Source of the DNA: a virus
IMG/VR virus record: IMGVR_UViG_3300022868_000035
Coordinates: 1 to 45,247 of that record
Length of the DNA stretch: 45,247 nt
Direction: 5' to 3' (one strand)
The notes under the pieces are model-generated. The model was not told where the DNA came from. It did no database searches and was given only the letters and a program-made list of their open reading frames with translations. Numbering within the stretch: the stretch's first letter is position 1; every line of letters starts with the position of its first letter. Positions 6,943 to 14,316 of this stretch are shown here, piece after piece. A program made the translations under genes and the position numbers.

Positions 6943-7871
6943 ATGAGACAAAAATAATAGACTTGCCAGGAGTGGGGCCGAGTACAGTTACAAAACTAAC
7001 TGACGCTGGATTAGGGACAGTGATGTCTATTGCTGTAAGCTCTCCACAAGAGATTAGCACAGTAGCAGGCTTAAGTGAGAGTGTAGCAAGAAAGATAATT
7101 AAGAACGCAAGAGATAATCTTAAATTAGGATTTGAGAAAGCGACTGATTACGCACATAGACGAGATAAGATACAGAAGATTAGCACAGGGTGTACAAACT
7201 TTGATAGTATAATTGATGGTGGATTTGAATCAGGTGCTATTACAGAAGTGTATGGTCAATTTGGAAGTGGGAAGACGCAGTTATCACATATAACAGTAGT
7301 TAGAGCATTACTTGAAAACAAAGACAATAAAGCAATCTATATTGATTCAGAGAACACTTTTAGAGCTGATAGAATTAAAGACTTTGCAACAGCTAATGGA
7401 TTAGACCCAGAAGAAGCATTGGATAGAATTTACGTTGCAAGAGCATATAATAGCGACCATCAGATGTTATTGATAGATGAAGTTGAAAAGATACTTCAGA
7501 CTGACAACAGTTATAGAGTTATTATTGTGGATAGTTTAACTTCACATTTCCGAGCAGAATTTATTGGTCGTGGGACATTAGCAACAAGACAACAGAAACT
7601 TAACAAACATATGCACCAACTACTTAAATTAGCTGACTTATATAATATGGTTGTATTGGTTACAAATCAAGTGATGGCTAAACCAGATAGTTTCTTTGGA
7701 GACCCAACGCAAGCTATTGGTGGACATATTGTTGGACATAATAGTACTTTTAGAATATATATGAGACCAGGTAAAGCTGGAAGTATCTTTGCTAAATTAA
7801 TGGATAGTCCAAACTTACCAAACAATGATACTAACTTTATGGTAACAAAAGAGGGGTTTGTAAATGTTTAA
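6939..7871 (+). CDS. radA: RadA-type DNA recombinase
   Basis: 310 residues, close to archaeal RadA (about 315-320). An N-terminal helix-hairpin-helix domain (LPGVGPSTVTKL, residues 9-20) is followed by the RecA core: Walker A G-Q-F-G-S-G-K-T at 106-113, Walker B R-V-I-I-V-D-S-L at 193-200, the L1 region around FRAEFIGRG and an L2 region around 250-265. It forms filaments on single-stranded DNA for strand exchange in repair or replication. The ATG overlaps the preceding stop. All expected motifs are present, so it should be active. Confidence 0.95.
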   Translation: MNETKIIDLPGVGPSTVTKLTDAGLGTVMSIAVSSPQEISTVAGLSESVARKIIKNARDNLKLGFEKATDYAHRRDKIQKISTGCTNFDSIIDGGFESGAITEVYGQFGSGKTQLSHITVVRALLENKDNKAIYIDSENTFRADRIKDFATANGLDPEEALDRIYVARAYNSDHQMLLIDEVEKILQTDNSYRVIIVDSLTSHFRAEFIGRGTLATRQQKLNKHMHQLLKLADLYNMVVLVTNQVMAKPDSFFGDPTQAIGGHIVGHNSTFRIYMRPGKAGSIFAKLMDSPNLPNNDTNFMVTKEGFVNV

Positions 7872-7977
7872 AGACATAAGATGGGACGAACTAGGTCTTT
7901 TTCTCCTTATAAATGCATTAGCACTATTTGGAGTATTTACTGGAGTAGCATTTATAGTGTATATACTTATGGGGTAA
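7864..7977 (+). CDS. Small membrane protein (37 aa)
   Basis: ATG lies inside the last codons of radA. A short polar N-terminus precedes one long hydrophobic segment (LLINALALFGVFTGVAFIVY), a single transmembrane helix. Not recognised. Confidence 0.45.
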   Translation: MFKDIRWDELGLFLLINALALFGVFTGVAFIVYILMG

Positions 7978-7981
7978 TAAA

Positions 7982-8125
7982 ATGACAGAACCAAATATTA
8001 TAGATGTAATAAGATTTCAAGGATGGTTGAAACAAGAGTTTTGGTGTGTTTCGTTATCGGATGCTTTAGAAGAGATTGAGAAAAATTCTCCTCTTTATCA
8101 ACGATATGTAGGGTGTAAAAAATGA
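7982..8125 (+). CDS. Small hypothetical protein (47 aa)
   Basis: ATG four bases after the preceding stop, with GGGGTAAT upstream, and a TGA overlapping the next ATG. Contains a Trp-rich helix (FQGWLKQEFWCVSLSDALEEI). Not recognised. Confidence 0.45.
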   Translation: MTEPNIIDVIRFQGWLKQEFWCVSLSDALEEIEKNSPLYQRYVGCKK

Positions 8126-8238
8126 AACTAGAAGAAAGATTTTGTTGTGGTTGTGGTAGAGACTATATGGACTTTACAGATGACCCTGATATTAATTATT
8201 GTCACACATGTATTAAAAATGGAATGGTGAGAGGATAA
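8122..8238 (+). CDS. Mini zinc-ribbon protein (38 aa)
   Basis: ATGA overlap with the preceding gene. C-C-G-C-G and C-H-T-C, separated by an acidic loop (DFTDDPD), form a zinc ribbon. Ends one base before the next ATG. Role unknown. Confidence 0.48.
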   Translation: MKLEERFCCGCGRDYMDFTDDPDINYCHTCIKNGMVRG

Positions 8239-8239
8239 A

Positions 8240-8647
8240 ATGAGAATAGAAAAAAACTCTGTAAAGATTTACGAAAACGAGGAAGAAGTCAGAGCTTCTC
8301 TAGAAACAGAGATACATATGGCACGTCTTTGGTTATCAACAAGCAACAAAAAACTATTCAACTTTTACATGTATAGCAATATTAAAAATAATGATATATT
8401 AAAGTATTTTAAAACACGTGGAGTATTTTTTTACAAACAACCAATACATGATAAACATAGTAGATGTTGTAAGTCCAAACATTTGTATAAATATATTATG
8501 ACTCTAAATAATAAAGGAGAATATTATTTCAAAAGATTTAAATGGATAAGAGAGAACACTAAAGGAACATTATATCATTTATTATCAGGTTTACACTTTG
8601 GATATTCGTTTAATAAGATAATTAAATTTTGTTGGAGAAATAGGTGA
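8240..8647 (+). CDS. Hypothetical protein (135 aa)
   Basis: ATG directly after the preceding stop, with AGAGGATAAA as ribosome site. Basic and aromatic-rich with many Phe, Tyr, Lys and paired Cys residues (HSRCCKSKH) but no zinc-ribbon spacing. Possibly nucleic-acid binding from its charge. Not recognised. Confidence 0.45.
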   Translation: MRIEKNSVKIYENEEEVRASLETEIHMARLWLSTSNKKLFNFYMYSNIKNNDILKYFKTRGVFFYKQPIHDKHSRCCKSKHLYKYIMTLNNKGEYYFKRFKWIRENTKGTLYHLLSGLHFGYSFNKIIKFCWRNR

Positions 8648-8651
8648 AAAA

Positions 8652-8972
8652 ATGAAACAAGAAGAAACAATACTTGTTCTTAATAAGAAAATAGAAAAAT
8701 CTTATAAAGAAGATAAACAAAGATATGATGAAGAATATAATAGTTCTCACATATCAAGAGATAATGACAATTGGAGAAATAGATGGAAAGGTGAAATCTT
8801 TTTATTAAAAAATAATATTAATTACGAAAATTATGATGGCAGTCAAAATGCTCTACTAATAGACAAATTTATTTTTTATCCAGCAACTAATAAGTGGCAA
8901 GTTAAAGGTAAAAATGTTTATTATAAAAGTAAAGGAATAGAAGATTTTTTAAGAAGATTTTATAATAGGTGA
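8652..8972 (+). CDS. Hypothetical protein (106 aa)
   Basis: ATG after TAGGTGAAAAA. Highly charged N-terminal helix (KKIEKSYKEDKQRYDEEY), then a Trp/Lys-rich half (WRNRWKGEIF; NKWQVKGKNVYYKSKG). Its stop overlaps the ribosome site of the next gene. Not recognised. Confidence 0.45.
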   Translation: MKQEETILVLNKKIEKSYKEDKQRYDEEYNSSHISRDNDNWRNRWKGEIFLLKNNINYENYDGSQNALLIDKFIFYPATNKWQVKGKNVYYKSKGIEDFLRRFYNR

Positions 8973-8977
8973 TAAAA

Positions 8978-9172
8978 ATGGATATAAATGTATTATTAGA
9001 AGGAAGAGGAGAAGGAACACCACTTAAAGTAACAATGAAAACAGGAAGAGTTTTACGTGGTGTTATAGATATTATAGAAGGACACTTCTTTACATTGGCT
9101 GACTACAATGATGAAAAAGTAACCATAGACATTGAAGACGTTTCATTGATAGAAGATGATACTGATTATTAA
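8978..9172 (+). CDS. Sm/LSm-like protein (64 aa)
   Basis: ATG 8978 follows AGGTGATAAAA; an in-frame GTG at 8969 is less likely because it lies in the ribosome site. The strand pattern PLKVTMKTGRVLRG, VIDIIEGHFFTLAD, KVTIDIEDVSLIED matches the Sm1/Sm2 fold: a polar strand with K-T-G-R-x-x-R-G, a bent strand with an aromatic pair, then I-E-D-V-S-x-I. Sm-like archaeal proteins bind U-rich RNA as rings. Length fits a minimal Sm domain; no known viral homologue is asserted. Confidence 0.5.
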   Translation: MDINVLLEGRGEGTPLKVTMKTGRVLRGVIDIIEGHFFTLADYNDEKVTIDIEDVSLIEDDTDY

Positions 9173-9189
9173 TTTTTAAAGGTAATAAA

Positions 9190-9363
9190 ATGAAAAGAAA
9201 AGAAACAATAATAAGGATAGAAGCGATGGGATATACAACAGGTATGTTCTCAGATGAAGTACATGTAAGAGAGATATGTGCATATACTAACATGGACACA
9301 ATGATACCAGATGATAGTAAGAAATATAAAGTGGGAGATGTAGTAGAGGTAATTGTAAGATGA
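9190..9363 (+). CDS. Small hypothetical protein (57 aa)
   Basis: ATG after AAAGGTAATAAA; TGA overlaps the PCNA start. A compact beta-rich protein (KETIIRIEAMG, then KYKVGDVVEVIVR), the last part resembling a small barrel. Not recognised, but its coupling to PCNA suggests co-expression. Confidence 0.45.
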   Translation: MKRKETIIRIEAMGYTTGMFSDEVHVREICAYTNMDTMIPDDSKKYKVGDVVEVIVR

Positions 9364-10070
9364 AAATAGAAACAAAAATACTAAGAGATTACATTAATAA
9401 AGTGAGTTTAAGTGGTACAATAGCAACACTTAACTTAAACTTTACTGATGAAGGTGTAACAACTAGAATTAAGAACATCACAGGCATTGCATTGACTGAG
9501 GGTATGTTAAAGAAAGAAGCTTTTGAAGTATATGAACCTATTGGTGAGATATATATTAAAGAATCTAAGATGTTGATTAACTCTTTAAAAACATTTAATG
9601 ATGTCGTGACATTAGAAGTGTGTAATGATGGAGTAATACTTAAGATTTCAGATGATAAGAGAGAAGTAAATAATATGTTAGCTGAGAAGAGTATTTGTGA
9701 TAATATATTAGAGAAGATACCTGATGTAGAAACAACAGTTAAAGTAACAGTCGACACATCAGTATTAAAAAGAACAGTTGCGGACATAGACTTACTTAAA
9801 GTTTCAGATATTAAATTTGTAAAAGAAGGTAAGATGATGTATGTTCAAGTTGGTAAAAAGAACGAGTACGATTATATTAAAAACAGTATTGAGTGTGACG
9901 TTGAAGGAGATGTAACAGTGGGCATTGGTGCATCATTCGCAGACGTAGTGTCATCTCTAGGAGAAGCAGTAACAATGTATCTTGGAACAGACTTACCAAT
10001 TACGTTCTTAGAAATAACAGAATTTATGGTTGTAAGAAGTATGATTGCACCATTTGTGGAGATAAAATAA
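9360..10070 (+). CDS. pcn: DNA sliding clamp (PCNA-like)
   Basis: 236 residues, against about 245 for archaeal PCNA. The two-domain clamp pattern is visible: an N-terminal domain with the FEVYEPIGEIYI segment, an interdomain region around 110-120, and a C-terminal domain ending in L-x-I-T-E-F-M-V-V-R-S-M-I-A-P-F-V-E-I-K, the typical PCNA tail. It would form a trimer and tether PolB (20015), loaded by RfcS (10758). ATG overlaps the preceding stop. Identity is based on overall layout and C-terminus; sequence is divergent. Confidence 0.85.
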   Translation: MKIETKILRDYINKVSLSGTIATLNLNFTDEGVTTRIKNITGIALTEGMLKKEAFEVYEPIGEIYIKESKMLINSLKTFNDVVTLEVCNDGVILKISDDKREVNNMLAEKSICDNILEKIPDVETTVKVTVDTSVLKRTVADIDLLKVSDIKFVKEGKMMYVQVGKKNEYDYIKNSIECDVEGDVTVGIGASFADVVSSLGEAVTMYLGTDLPITFLEITEFMVVRSMIAPFVEIK

Positions 10071-10080
10071 AATGAATTTA

Positions 10081-10137
10081 CCTCTGATTGAGAAACGAAA
10101 CATTTATATAGTAGAAGAACTATTATTCAATTAGAGG
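10081..10137 (+). promoter_or_regulatory. Consensus promoter inside an inverted repeat
   Basis: CGAAACATTTATATA at 10096-10110, followed by GTAGAAG, is the clearest copy of the window's promoter. CCTCTGATTGA at 10081-10091 and TCAATTAGAGG at 10127-10137 are inverted copies with one mismatch and frame the promoter. The right arm overlaps the ribosome site of the endonuclease at 10145. Confidence 0.7.
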
Positions 10138-10144
10138 TGATATT

Positions 10145-10786
10145 ATGTCTAGACAATTAGGTTTTAAACATACTGAAGAAACAAAAAGAAAAATAAGTGA
10201 AAAAAATAAAGGAAAAATTAAAACAAAAGAACATTTACAAAAACTATCAGAATCTGCAAAAATCGCGTGGATTAATAATCCAAACCAAGGTAATAAAGGA
10301 TGTAAACGTTCTAAAGAACATAGTTTAGCTATATCAAAAGCCAACAAAGGAAAATCACCATGGAATAAAGGGATAACTGGATATTCTACATCATGGAAAG
10401 GTCAGAAGCATACTGATACAACTAAAAAAAAGATGAGTGATAATCATCTAAGTAAAACTAATCCAGAATTATTTAAAAAAATTAACGACATATATAGACC
10501 AAGAAATCCAACTATATATGAACAACGAGCATCTGAAATACTAGATAAGAATAATATAAAATACATTACACAATATAAAATAAAAACATATTGTTGTGAC
10601 TTTTATATTCCAGAATTGAATCTAATATTAGAAATAGATGGATATAGTAAAACATCTAAAAGAAAACAAACAATAATAAAAGAAGGTTATAACCTTCTTC
10701 ATGTTTGGAATAAAAATGTTGAAACTATAATGAAAACAATATTTGAGGTAGAAAAATATGAAAGTTCCATTATCAGAAACTTATAG
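10145..10786 (+). CDS. NUMOD3 plus Vsr-like (EDxHD-type) homing endonuclease
   Basis: 213 residues, ATG after GAGGTGATATT and a consensus promoter of its own. The N-terminal half has repeated NUMOD3-type helices (HTEETKRKISEKNKG, SKEHSLAISKANKG) used for DNA recognition. The C-terminal part reads Y-E-Q-R-A-S-E-I-L, CDFYIPELNLILEIDGY and LLHVW, the pattern of Vsr/DUF559-related PD-(D/E)XK nucleases such as I-Bth0305I. It lies between PCNA and RfcS and its end overlaps the rfcS start by 29 bases, as expected for an insertion at a gene junction. Confidence 0.8.
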   Translation: MSRQLGFKHTEETKRKISEKNKGKIKTKEHLQKLSESAKIAWINNPNQGNKGCKRSKEHSLAISKANKGKSPWNKGITGYSTSWKGQKHTDTTKKKMSDNHLSKTNPELFKKINDIYRPRNPTIYEQRASEILDKNNIKYITQYKIKTYCCDFYIPELNLILEIDGYSKTSKRKQTIIKEGYNLLHVWNKNVETIMKTIFEVEKYESSIIRNL

Positions 10787-11669
10787 ACCTAAAACATTCA
10801 CAGAAGTTGTTGGTGTCAATGAATTAGATAAGATTAAGAATCAAATAGCTGACGTAAAGACAATGGCTAACTTATTGTTTTACGGACCTGCTGGTACAGG
10901 AAAGACTAGTGTGGCTAAAATAATTATTAAAGAATTACAACCAATAGATTACATCAAGATTAACGGTAGTGATACAACAGGAGTAGATACAATCAGAGAA
11001 AGAGTTTATAATTTTATTACGAGTATGTCAACAACACAAGGTAAGCCAAAGATTGTTTGGATTGAAGAGTTTGACTATATGAGTCAAAACGCATTTGCGG
11101 CTCTTAGAAGTATGATGGAACAGTATATGAGTAATGCAAGATTCATTTGTACTTGCAATTATATTAACAAGATTCCAGAACCTATACAATCCAGATTCAC
11201 GACGGTTGAGTTTAGTAAAGCCAAAAGTGAAGAAATTGTTGATAGAATTGAATTAATTTGTACACAAGAAGGCATTAAGATAACAAAAGATACTTTACTT
11301 AAAGTAGTTGAAAGAGGTAAAGGAGATATCAGAACCATCTTAAATAACATACAACAACTGTCTTCTAATGTAGATAATACTATACTAGAAGCTGATTTAA
11401 GTGGTTTAAATGACTTAACAGATGAAGTATTTACATTATTATCAGAGAAAAATTGGACAAAGATTAGATATGAAATACCTAATAGACATCCTGATTACGA
11501 GAAACTACTTTCAGAGTTGGAAGAAAAGTTTTTCTCTTCAAAGATTGAAACCTCCATAAAAGCTAAAGTGACTGAGATTATCTCGACAGGTTTGTTCGAG
11601 ATGTCTTTTAGCTTTGATAAGAATATTGCTTTTGCGGCAGTGTGTAGTAGAATAATAAAGGTGATTTAG
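10758..11669 (+). CDS. rfcS: Replication factor C small subunit (clamp loader)
   Basis: 303 residues, typical RfcS size. Opens with TYRPKTFTEVVG (RFC box), Walker A G-P-A-G-T-G-K-T at 43-50, Walker B-type W-I-E-E-F-D at 101-106 in place of the usual DExD, and Q-S-R-F near 144-147 carrying the arginine finger. The C-terminal helical collar is present. It loads the PCNA ring. No large subunit is visible; the 141-residue protein at 16019 may be a partner. ATG follows GAGGTAG. Confidence 0.92.
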   Translation: MKVPLSETYRPKTFTEVVGVNELDKIKNQIADVKTMANLLFYGPAGTGKTSVAKIIIKELQPIDYIKINGSDTTGVDTIRERVYNFITSMSTTQGKPKIVWIEEFDYMSQNAFAALRSMMEQYMSNARFICTCNYINKIPEPIQSRFTTVEFSKAKSEEIVDRIELICTQEGIKITKDTLLKVVERGKGDIRTILNNIQQLSSNVDNTILEADLSGLNDLTDEVFTLLSEKNWTKIRYEIPNRHPDYEKLLSELEEKFFSSKIETSIKAKVTEIISTGLFEMSFSFDKNIAFAAVCSRIIKVI

Positions 11670-11834
11670 ATGGTTAGTGATGAATTATTAATTGAGATAG
11701 ATTTTTTAATGAGAAATAGTCTATATTGGACTATAAGAAATTGGTTTGGAGTAAGAAAAGTTGCTAAGAAGTTAAACATTAAAAAATATTCTGGTATATT
11801 TAGAGAAAGACCAGTGGAGTATAATAAAAAATGA
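11670..11834 (+). CDS. Small basic protein (54 aa)
   Basis: ATG directly after the rfcS stop with AAGGTGATTTAG upstream; the TGA overlaps the next ATG. Trp/Tyr- and Lys-rich (YWTIRNWFGVRKVAKKLNIKKY). Not recognised. Confidence 0.45.
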   Translation: MVSDELLIEIDFLMRNSLYWTIRNWFGVRKVAKKLNIKKYSGIFRERPVEYNKK

Positions 11835-12082
11835 CATTTGAAGACGACTTTCCAAGTCTAAAAGGAAAAGTTCAATTCGGGTTACACCCCTCAGTTAAAA
11901 TGACAGACGTGATAATTAGTACAGAAGAATTAGCTGTACACACAACAACAGATATTTTAAGAGAGAACTGTCTTGACAAACAACGAGTGAAAGAAGCATT
12001 AGATAAAGCTCATAACCAATACAGCTCAGTTTTAGGTAGTGCAATAGTGATTCATAGTTTAAGAAAGGAGTTGGATTTATAA
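11831..12082 (+). CDS. Hypothetical protein (83 aa)
   Basis: ATGA overlap with the preceding gene. Strand-rich first half (VQFGLHPSVKMTDVIIST), then a helical second half (KQRVKEALDKAHNQYSSV). Soluble; not recognised. Confidence 0.48.
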   Translation: MTFEDDFPSLKGKVQFGLHPSVKMTDVIISTEELAVHTTTDILRENCLDKQRVKEALDKAHNQYSSVLGSAIVIHSLRKELDL

Positions 12083-12198
12083 TGCCATGTCAAGCTTGTG
12101 GATGTAGAAAGACGAATTATAAAATGTTTAAATCTAGAATACTATGCAAGAAACATTATGATATGTTTGTAAAAGCGGCAGAGGAATTAGAAAAATGA
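12082..12198 (+). CDS. Mini zinc-binding protein (38 aa)
   Basis: ATG shares one base with the upstream stop after AAAGGAGTTGG. M-P-C-Q-A-C-G-C followed by L-C-K-K-H gives three or four zinc ligands, then a helix. Its TGA overlaps the next ATG. Role unknown. Confidence 0.48.
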   Translation: MPCQACGCRKTNYKMFKSRILCKKHYDMFVKAAEELEK

Positions 12199-12362
12199 AC
12201 GGTAAAGAATTTTATGTTAAATTACTTGCTGATATAATAGCTAGAGCTGACCAAGATGAAATGTTATTTGGTAATTCGTTTATTGAAGTAACATATAATA
12301 AAAGTGGTTTTTTAGATTCTTTGAAATTTAAAGACCCTATTGAAGAGATAAAAATGAGGTAG
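12195..12362 (+). CDS. Small hypothetical protein (55 aa)
   Basis: ATGA overlap with the preceding gene; ends three bases before the RNR start, and its last codons (ATGAGGTAG) supply the ribosome site for RNR. Acidic helix and strand (VKLLADIIARADQDEML, FIEVTYN). Not recognised. Confidence 0.45.
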   Translation: MNGKEFYVKLLADIIARADQDEMLFGNSFIEVTYNKSGFLDSLKFKDPIEEIKMR

Positions 12363-12365
12363 AAA

Positions 12366-14315
12366 ATGAAAGAAGCAACGTTTGAAATTAGTGATGACTT
12401 TTTAAAAAACTATGAAGGTAAACAACCTAAATGGGGACAACTAGGATATATAACCTATAAAAGAACTTATAGTAGACCATTAGCAGATGGTAAAGCAGAA
12501 GAATATTGGCAAACAGTTAGAAGAGTTGTTGAAGGAGTATTCACTATTCAAAAGAGACATTGTCAAAAAACAAGATTACCATTCAATCATTGGAAAGCAC
12601 AAGCATCAGCACAGAAGATGTTTCAGTTAATGTGGGATTTTAAATTCACACCACCTGGAAGAGGCTTATGGATGATGGGTACTGATTATATGTACAAACG
12701 TGGTGGAGCGGCATTAAACAACTGTGCGTTCTCAAGTACTGAAAATATCGATGTTGACTTTGCAGAGCCATTCACATTCTTAATGGATATGAGTATGCTT
12801 GGAGTTGGTGTTGGTGGAGATACAAGAGGAGCTGGTAAAGTTACAATTAAAGAACCAAAGATTGACGGACCTCACGAAATAGAAGATACAAGAGAAGGTT
12901 GGGTAGACATTATTCAACGAATATTAAATTCATTCGTTGGAAAAGATACAATGCCAAGTCACATCAGTTATGATAAGATTAGACCGTTAGGTGCTCTCAT
13001 CGCTGGATTTGGTGGAGTAGCATCAGGACCTGACCCTTTAATTGAATTAGTTGAAGATATTAAAACATTATTATATGAACGAGTTGGAAGTCCAATTAAA
13101 TCTACAGATATAGTTGATATTTATAATTTAGTTGGTAAATGTGTAGTATCTGGTAACGTTAGACGTTCAGCAGAGATTATGTTTGGAGAACCTGAAGATA
13201 AAGATTTCATGGCTCTTAAAGACCCTGAGATAAACAAAGAAGCTTTAATGCATCACAGATGGGCAAGTAATAACTCAGTGTTCGCAAAAGTTGGAATGGA
13301 CTATACAGAATTAGCAGAGAAGACAGCTAAGAATGGAGAGCCAGGTTTCATGTGGTTAGATAACGCACAGAACTTTTCAAGAATGGACGGAGTTGTTGAC
13401 CATAAAGATTACAGAGCTAAAGGTGGTAATCCATGTTTAGAACAAACACTTGAACCATATGAATTATGTTGTTTAGTGGAGACTTATCCAAGTAACCACG
13501 ATACATTAGAAGAGTGGCACGAAACACTGAAGTATGCTTATATGTATGCTAAAACAGTGACATTAGTACCAACTCACAATGAACTTACCAATGCTGTAAT
13601 GTTGAGAAACAGACGTATTGGTTGCTCAATGAGTGGGATAGTGCAGGCGTTTACAAAGTTTGGAAGAAGAAACTTTTTGAATGAATCAAGCGTTGGTTAC
13701 GAAAAGCTCCAACGGTGGGACAGAATTTATTCAGATTGGTTATGTGTACCACGTTCTATTAAGACTACCTCGGTTAAACCTAGTGGAACAGTGTCACTAC
13801 TTTCAGGAGTAACACCAGGAATACACTATCCCATCTCAGAGTATTATATTAGAAATATTCGATTTCAAGAAGGTAGTAGCTTACTTAAACATTTAAGAGA
13901 AGCTGGTTACACTATTGAACAAGATAAATATTCAAATAATACTTGGGTTGTTAGTTTTCCAGTTAAAGAGAACTACTTTGATAGAGATATAAATGACGTA
14001 TCAATGTGGGAGCAATTAGAAAACGCAGCACAAATTCAAGAACACTGGGCTGATAACCAAGTGAGTGTTACAATAAGCTTTAGCAAAGAAGAAGCTAAAG
14101 ACATTGGTAGAGCATTAGAGTTGTACGAAACTAGACTTAAAGGAGTATCTTTCTTACCAAAGAAAGACCATGGGTACGAACAAGCACCATACATTCCAAT
14201 TAGTAAAGTTGATTATGATTTAATGGTTGAGAATCTTAAGAAGATTAAAAAAATTAAGAAAGACACACATGAAGTTACAGAGAAGTACTGTGATAGTACA
14301 AGCTGTGAGGTATAA
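12366..14315 (+). CDS. nrdJ: Class II (adenosylcobalamin-dependent) ribonucleotide reductase
   Basis: Reduces ribonucleotides to deoxyribonucleotides using adenosylcobalamin. It most resembles the monomeric RTPR type of Lactobacillus, in 649 residues (RTPR about 740). The active-site Cys of the first redox pair is in L-N-N-C-A-F at C120. The thiyl Cys and catalytic Glu are in N-P-C-L-E at 355-359, and the second redox Cys is in E-L-C-C at 368/369. The C-terminus carries the mobile pair C642 and C647 (CDSTSC). The cofactor can be made by the adenosyltransferase at 3937 and the reductant may be the glutaredoxin at 1870. Confidence 0.92.
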   Translation: MKEATFEISDDFLKNYEGKQPKWGQLGYITYKRTYSRPLADGKAEEYWQTVRRVVEGVFTIQKRHCQKTRLPFNHWKAQASAQKMFQLMWDFKFTPPGRGLWMMGTDYMYKRGGAALNNCAFSSTENIDVDFAEPFTFLMDMSMLGVGVGGDTRGAGKVTIKEPKIDGPHEIEDTREGWVDIIQRILNSFVGKDTMPSHISYDKIRPLGALIAGFGGVASGPDPLIELVEDIKTLLYERVGSPIKSTDIVDIYNLVGKCVVSGNVRRSAEIMFGEPEDKDFMALKDPEINKEALMHHRWASNNSVFAKVGMDYTELAEKTAKNGEPGFMWLDNAQNFSRMDGVVDHKDYRAKGGNPCLEQTLEPYELCCLVETYPSNHDTLEEWHETLKYAYMYAKTVTLVPTHNELTNAVMLRNRRIGCSMSGIVQAFTKFGRRNFLNESSVGYEKLQRWDRIYSDWLCVPRSIKTTSVKPSGTVSLLSGVTPGIHYPISEYYIRNIRFQEGSSLLKHLREAGYTIEQDKYSNNTWVVSFPVKENYFDRDINDVSMWEQLENAAQIQEHWADNQVSVTISFSKEEAKDIGRALELYETRLKGVSFLPKKDHGYEQAPYIPISKVDYDLMVENLKKIKKIKKDTHEVTEKYCDSTSCEV

Positions 14316-14316
14316 G

